DNA of 64,000 nucleotides, from assembly GCA_027563935.2 (NCBI GenBank), contig CM050450.1, positions 6,927,957 through 6,991,956 on the forward strand, given 5' to 3'. Source of the DNA: Costus lasius (Eukaryota; Streptophyta; Magnoliopsida; Zingiberales; Costaceae). The position numbers were made by a program, and so were the translations under genes. How positions within the stretch are numbered: position 1 is the stretch's first letter; every line of letters begins with the position of its first letter. This document shows positions 58,951 through 64,000 of this stretch, one piece after another. The notes under the pieces were generated by a model. It saw only the letters and a list, made by a program, of their open reading frames with translations, was not told where the DNA came from and searched no databases.

Positions 58951-61362
58951 ATGCTCGAAATACCACGAATGGAAGAAGAGGATCGCTTGTACTTCTTTTT
59001 AGAGAGGATGCAGACATGGGCACAGTTGGAAGTTAGGAAACATAGCCCATTAACTCTCAAAGAGGCTATGGCCGTAGCTGATTCCTTAGTGGATTTGAGG
59101 GATAGGAAGCAATCTACCCTTATCCCCTCTGGTCCATCTAAGTCACGTTCCCCTCAGAGGAATAAGGGGAAGCGTCCAGCTCCAGGACCCAAGGGTGGGT
59201 ATAAGAAGAAGCAGGGAAAAGGAGGAGCTACCTCTTCAGGAACCGGTCAGAAGAAAGCTACACCAGCCGGTTCTCCTCCTAGGGGCGCTCCCAAGCAGCA
59301 GCTGAAGTGTTTTCTTTGCCGAGGTCCTCATCGTATGCGTGATTGCCCTCGGGGAGATACACTTGCAGCTATTGTTCAGCGGGAGGCTGCCCAATCTGAA
59401 GATCCTCTGATCACTGTGAATCCTTTGGTGATCAATGCCATCGCTACTTCCACCACAATGAAGACCAAGTTGATGTACGTGGAGATGAGGGTGAACTCAC
59501 ATCGAGTTCATGCCATGATCGATAGTGGTGCATCTCATGTTTTTGTGGCTCATGGCATGGCGACGCGGCTAGGGCTGAGCATGTCCCCTGCTCAGGACCG
59601 CTTCAAGACGATCAACGCTGAGGAGCGGCAGATCGCAGGAATATCCTATGATGTTCCTCTTGTCTTCGGGGAGTGGAAGGGTAAGAACCATGTACGCGTG
59701 GTTCAGATGGACGATTATGATGTCATCGTCGGCTTGGAGTTGATACAGAAGATGAAGGCTGCTATAGTCCCTCATCTAAAGGGCGTCCAGGTGATGGATG
59801 AGAGATACCCTTGCTTTGTTCGTTGCCTACAGTTGGCTGGGTCGGATAAGTCAGTACGACCAGGGAAGGCTCAGAGTATATGCATATCAGCTGCTACTCT
59901 TGAGACAGGCTTACGTCGGGGCGAGCGGACCTTTCTGGCGACATGGGTGACGGCCCCTGTAGAAGGTCCAGACGACGTACCAGCGGAAGTGAAGAATTTA
60001 CTTGAGGAGTTCCAGGATCTTCTTCCGCCTGAGCTACCTAAGGAGCTTCCTCTCAGACGTGCGATTGATCACCGCATTGAGTTGGTTCCTGGGGCAGCTC
60101 CTTCTTTCCGACCCCCATACCGCATGCCTCCTGCAGAGCTCGTAGAGCTGAGGAAGCAGTTGGATGAACTCTTGGCAGCTGGGTTCATCCAACCCTCCAA
60201 GTCTCCATTTAGTGCTCCTGTGCTGTTTCAAGAGAAAAAGGACGGTAGTCTTCGCTTCTGTGTTGACTACCGTGCCTTAAATAAGATCACCATCAGGAAT
60301 AGATACCCAATTCCACATATCCAGGACCTCATTGACAGACTGGCGGGCGCTACTATCTTCACCAAGCTTGATTTGAGATCAGGCTATTGGCAGGTCCGCA
60401 TAGCTGAGGGAGATGAGGCGAAGACAGCCTGTGTCACCCGGTACGGCGCCTTCGAGTTCTTGGTTATGCCATTCGGCTTAACCAATGCGCCGGCTACCTT
60501 CTCCCACCTGATGAATAATGTTCTGACACAGTTGCTAGACGATTTTGTAGTCGTCTACCTTGATGATATCGTGGTGTACTCGGCCACGATGGAGGAGCAT
60601 TTGCAGCATCTGAGATTGGTGTTTCAGAGACTGAGGGAACACCAGCTGTATGTGAAGAGGGAGAAATGCTCCTTTGCTGCTTCTGAGATCCAGTTTCTGG
60701 GCCATGTGGTAGGCCATGGCACTGTCCAGATGGATCCTGAGAAGGTGCGTGCCATCGTCGAGTGGACCGCACCTACTTCCCCTACTGAGCTCCGATCTTT
60801 CCTGGGAGTGGCGAATTTCTACAGGAAATTTATCCAGGATTACTCCAAGATCGCAGCTCCTCTTTCTGACCTCCTGAGGAAGGAGACTCCATGGCTATGG
60901 CAAGAACGGCATCAGACTGCGTTTGCAGAGTTGAAACGCAGGATCGCCAGTGAGCCGATTCTTCGTATGCCGGAGTTCAGTCGGCCCTTTGAGGTCCATA
61001 CCGATGCCTCTGACAGAGCGATCGGCGGAGTGCTCTTACAGGAGGGGCACCCAGTGGCATTTGAGAGCCGGAAGTTAAGTCCGGTGGAGCAGCGTTACTC
61101 AGCTCACGAGAAGGAGATGGTCGCCGTGATCCACTGCCTTCGAGTTTGGCGCATCTATCTTCTCGGTAGCACTTTCGTAGTAAAGACGGATAATGTCGCC
61201 AACACATACTTCGCTACGCAGAAAAAGCTTTCACCTAAACAAGCGAGATGGCAGGAGTTCCTCGCTGAATTTGACTTCACCTGGGAGCACAGACCGGGGC
61301 GCTCCAATGTGGTTCCAGATGCTCTCACAAGGATGTGCACTGTGGTGCTTGCTTCTATATAG
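58951..61362 (+). pseudogene. Gag C-terminus, protease, reverse transcriptase, RNase H (803 codons)
   Basis: A long intact part of the gag-pol polyprotein. In order: the capsid end; a basic linker; a CCHC zinc knuckle (CFLCRGPHRMRDC) near residue 120; an aspartic protease (IDSGASHVF) near 190; a reverse transcriptase with FCVDYRALN, LDLRSGYWQ, FGLTNAPATF and the catalytic YLDDIVVYS; then RNase H with HTDASDRAIGG and ending HRPGRSNVVPDALTR. The ATG at 58951 is internal, not the true start. The frame stops three codons after the target duplication, in the MITE at 61360. Reverse transcriptase and RNase H look complete, so the element died by insertions and scattered stops. Confidence 0.92.
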
Positions 61363-61879
61363 GGGTGGCAATTCGTGTTTCACGTGTCATAACGTGTCGT
61401 GTCATACTTGACACGTGACACGATTGTGCTTGACACGAACACGACCCGTTTATGTATACGTGTCAATATACGAAACACAGACACGACCCGCTTATTTCAC
61501 AGGTGACACGACACGACACGATTAACACGTTTAATAAATAGGTCGTGTCACATAACACGACACGACACGGCACGATTGACACGATTTATAATATAAAGTT
61601 ATTAGATGACACAACACGACACGATTGACACGACACGACATGAATAACCTGTTTAACTCACTATATTAAAATTATCTATAAATTATTAATTTTATATAAT
61701 ATATATTATATATGGGTTAGACGGGTCAACCCGCGACACGACACGACACGAATTTTAGCGTGTCATAAACGGGTCGACACGATAATGACACGAAACACGA
61801 TTATGTTAAACCCAAACCCGCGAAAACTCGTGTCGTGTCGTGTCGTGTTGGCGGGTCGTATAATTTTTTGCCAGGCCTA
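61360..61879. mobile_element. 520-bp hAT-type MITE with ACACG repeats, CTTCTATA target duplication
   Basis: The ends are TAGGGGTGGCAA and, inward from the right, TAGGCCTGGCAA. Perfect 8-bp duplications CTTCTATA lie at 61352-61359 and 61880-61887. It splits pol between RNase H and integrase. The interior is made of many short direct and inverted ACACGAC/GTCGTGT repeats, so it could fold into extensive hairpins. No coding capacity. Confidence 0.93.
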
Positions 61880-61887
61880 CTTCTATA

Positions 61888-63424
61888 TCGAGGATTGAGG
61901 GTGATCTCCTCGATCGCATTCGGCAAGCTGTTGCTCTCGACGCCAAATACCAGCAGCTGATCGCCGACGTGCGAGAAGGCAAGGTTCGTCGTTACTATCT
62001 TCAGGGCGACGACCTTCTGATGGCCGAGGGCGGTCGGCCACTTGTTCCAGCGACTAGCGGACTTCGACGCGAGTTATTGTGAGAGCTTCACGACACGACA
62101 TGGAGTGGACATCCGGGACAGCGCAGGATGCTGATTCTATTATCCCGATCTTGTTACTGGCCCTCCATGCGAGCTGATGTCGATCATTATGTCCGCACTT
62201 GCTTGATCTGCCAGCAGGATAAAGTCGATAGGAGGCGCGAAGCTGGATTGTTACAGCCTCTTCCCATTCCGGAACGACCATGGACTTCAGTTTCCATGGA
62301 TTTTATTACTGGGTTACCGAAGGTCGAAGGGAAGGCTTCTATCTTTGTTGTGGTGGACAGGTTCTCTAAATACTCTGTGTTCATCGCAGCACCTGAGCCT
62401 TGTTCAGCCAAGGAGACGGCTGACCTATTCTTCAAACATGTAGTGAAGCTTTTTGGGCTTCCTCTGGACATTGTTTCTGACAGAGATGCCAGGTTCACTG
62501 GTAACTTCTGGACGTCCTTGTTCAAGACTCTTGGTTCCGAGCTAAAGTTTTCTACAGCGAACCATCCTCAGACCGATGGCCGGACGGAGAGGATAAATGC
62601 ACTACTTGAAGAATACCTTCGTCACTTCGTGTCGGCAAGCCAGCGCAACTGGGTGTCTCTCCTCGACACGGCGCAGTTTGCCTACAACTTGCAGCAGTCT
62701 TCAGCGACCGGCAAGACACCTTTTGAGTTGGTGTTAGGACGACAGCCTCTCACCCCCGCTGATGTTGTGCAGCACACCGATGGTGAGTGCCCAGCAGCCT
62801 ATCAGGTTGCGAGAGATCATGCCGAGTGCCGAGGTGCTCCAGGAGGCTCGTGATAGCTTAGAGCACGCTGCAAGAAGGATGCAGCATTATGCCAATCAGA
62901 GTAGACGCGATGAACAGTTCGAAGTTGGGGATCTTGTGCTTTTAAAGTTGACACCTCAGATGTGGAGAAAGATCTCAGCCAAGACTGCGCATCGCAGCCT
63001 TATTCAGAGATATGAGGGACCCTTCGAGGTCTTGAGACGGGTTGGTGCTGTAGCCTACAGGCTGAAACTTCCCGACAGATTAAAGCTTCATCCGACCTTT
63101 CATGTAAGCTTTTTGAAAAAGTTTCATACCGACGAGACCGACCCCAGTCGCTCTCAGGGGCGTCGGGCTCCTCCTAGTGTTCGGGCAGAGTTTGATAAAA
63201 AGATTGAAAAGATTTTGAATCACAAAACACTTGGACAGTATAGGAGGAACAGGCGGATGAAATTTCTTGTGCAGTGGGAAGGAATACCCATAGAAGAAGC
63301 TAAATGGGAGAAAGCTTCTGATTTGTGGCAGTTTGAGGAGGAGTTAAAGATCTACATGGACAGCCTGTCGTCGAGGGCGACGACGAACTTGGGTGGGGGA
63401 GTATGTGATGCTCCTAGGATTTAG
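61888..63424 (+). pseudogene. Integrase and chromodomain of the Galadriel-like element
   Basis: Continues the pol frame after the MITE: RIEGDLLDRI, then an in-frame TGA at 62080 within the integrase N-terminus, then the zinc finger (GHPGQRRM, CLICQQ) and the catalytic core (first Asp in SMDFITGLP, second in IVSDRDARF, then NHPQTDGRTER with the Glu in INALLEEYL). Near 62815 the frame shifts from that of 62128-62853 to that of 62762-63424. The rest has the integrase C-terminus (GPFEVLRRVGAVAYRL, HPTFHVSFLK) and a chromodomain (KKIEKILNHK, FLVQWEGIP, AKWEKASDL). Catalytic residues remain but the stop and frameshift prevent a complete product. Confidence 0.9.
63389..63403 (+). other. Polypurine tract of the Galadriel-like element
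   Basis: TTGGGTGGGGGAGTA lies directly before the 3' LTR at 63404, overlapping the end of pol. Confidence 0.8.
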
Positions 63425-64000
63425 CACAAATCCCAAAGCACACCGAGATGGAGCGATGGCGGGACCCCTCGTCATCAGCCGTGTTGGACGACTCGGGTGT
63501 GCGATCGTGTCACTGAGGTTGACACAAGTCCATAGGGCGAGGGTCGAGTCAAACCACGGAGTGTGTGCTCACACGTGGATGTGGGCTTTCGACTCGACCC
63601 ATGGACCCCGGATCCTCTAGCACGAGCTTGCGAGCGTGTGCATCGAAGAGGGTCAACCGTGGGGCGATTCTGAGGTCAAATCGACCCCGAACCGGCACTG
63701 AACCGCCCTTCCGAGCTGAACCGAACCAGTTCAGCCGGTTCAGACCGCTACAGTGCACGCGTGCACGCGAAAGGGGAGAAATTCCCCTATTCCTCGTCTT
63801 CGCTGGAATCACTGCCGTCCGCCGTCAATTCCGGCCAGCTGGAGGCGCCTCGCCGGATTTGGAAGGTGGCTGGCGACTCGTGCTTCCGTGGCGAAGACGT
63901 TGGCAGCGAAATCGGGCGTGGACTCCGACGTGGACGAGCCCAGGGCGACGATTGGAGGTCGCCCCGGTGGAAGCGAGATCTCCGGCCAATCACCGGCGGA
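63404..64000 (+). repeat. 3' LTR of the Galadriel-like element, cut by window end
   Basis: The first 597 bp of the LTR (TGTGATGCTCCTAGG), with about 11 differences from 54646-55242. The rest lies outside the window. Confidence 0.9.

Larger units (their letters stand above)
54646..64000 (+). mobile_element. Galadriel-like Ty3/gypsy chromovirus, broken, 3' end cut by window
   Basis: 5' LTR 54646-56425, primer site 56430-56440, gag from 56667, pol to 63424, polypurine tract, and 3' LTR from 63404 cut at the window edge. The 5 bp before it are CTAAG (54641-54645); the right-hand duplication is out of view. Over the shared 597 bp I count about 11 LTR differences (roughly 1.8 percent). Integrase stretches such as VVVDRFSKYSVFIAAP and EEYLRHFVSASQRNW are typical of the Galadriel branch, and a chromodomain lies at the end. 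It is disabled by a solo LTR, a MITE, three in-frame stops and one frameshift. Confidence 0.9.

Noticed and set aside
61380..61860. CRISPR-like or satellite array of ACACGAC repeats
   Set aside because: The repeats are irregular, partly inverted and without spacers, and the block is bounded by hAT-type ends and a target duplication.

Overview
This is a plant nuclear DNA window. It has multi-exon genes with GT-AG introns, and plant LTR retrotransposons and hAT-type MITEs make up more than half of it. The retroelement families and protein sequences suggest a monocot, possibly Zingiberales-like, but I cannot fix the species. There are three host genes. Everything else is mobile elements, their remains and AT-rich intergenic DNA. 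Exon coordinates below come from reading splice sites, phases and conserved residues by eye.

Layout. (1) 1-22118 is a deep nest. A GC-rich retrotransposon-like sequence (1-1334 and 21128-22118) is split by a decayed minus-strand Ty3/gypsy chromovirus (1335-21127, LTRs of about 2.05 kb). That element was itself invaded by a solo LTR (5027-7253, target duplication TGTAG), by a 9.17-kb minus-strand Ty1/copia element (7758-16926, target duplication GAAAC), and apparently by a fragment that resembles an endogenous plant pararetrovirus (16932-18089) with a 282-codon open frame. (2) 22119-24763 is AT-rich DNA, a decayed MITE and a solo LTR with an internal 217-bp duplication ending in C-tracts. (3) 25231-33753, minus strand, is a complete 16-exon gene for the beta subunit of ER glucosidase II, ending in HDEL. 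A MITE lies in one intron. (4) 34692-35041 is a small solo LTR. (5) 35408-40437, minus strand, is a five-exon gene for a small conserved plant membrane protein of unknown function. (6) 45766-47621, plus strand, is a six-exon MYB-CC (GARP) transcription factor of the MYR1/MYR2 type. (7) 50966-52191 is a hAT-type non-autonomous element carrying a GC-rich, gene-like insert (Pack-MITE-like). (8) 52532-54046 is a solo LTR. (9) 54646 to the window end is a plus-strand Galadriel-type chromovirus, broken by a solo LTR in gag, a 520-bp MITE between RNase H and integrase, three stop codons and a frameshift.

The three genes do not form a pathway. The glucosidase gene works in ER glycoprotein quality control. 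The MYB-CC gene is a nuclear regulator. The small membrane protein is uncharacterised. The most unusual content is the pararetrovirus-like fragment, the gene-carrying hAT element, and a copia element whose LTRs are young while its coding region is dead, which suggests mobilisation in trans. Most element boundaries are supported by target-site duplications read directly from the sequence.
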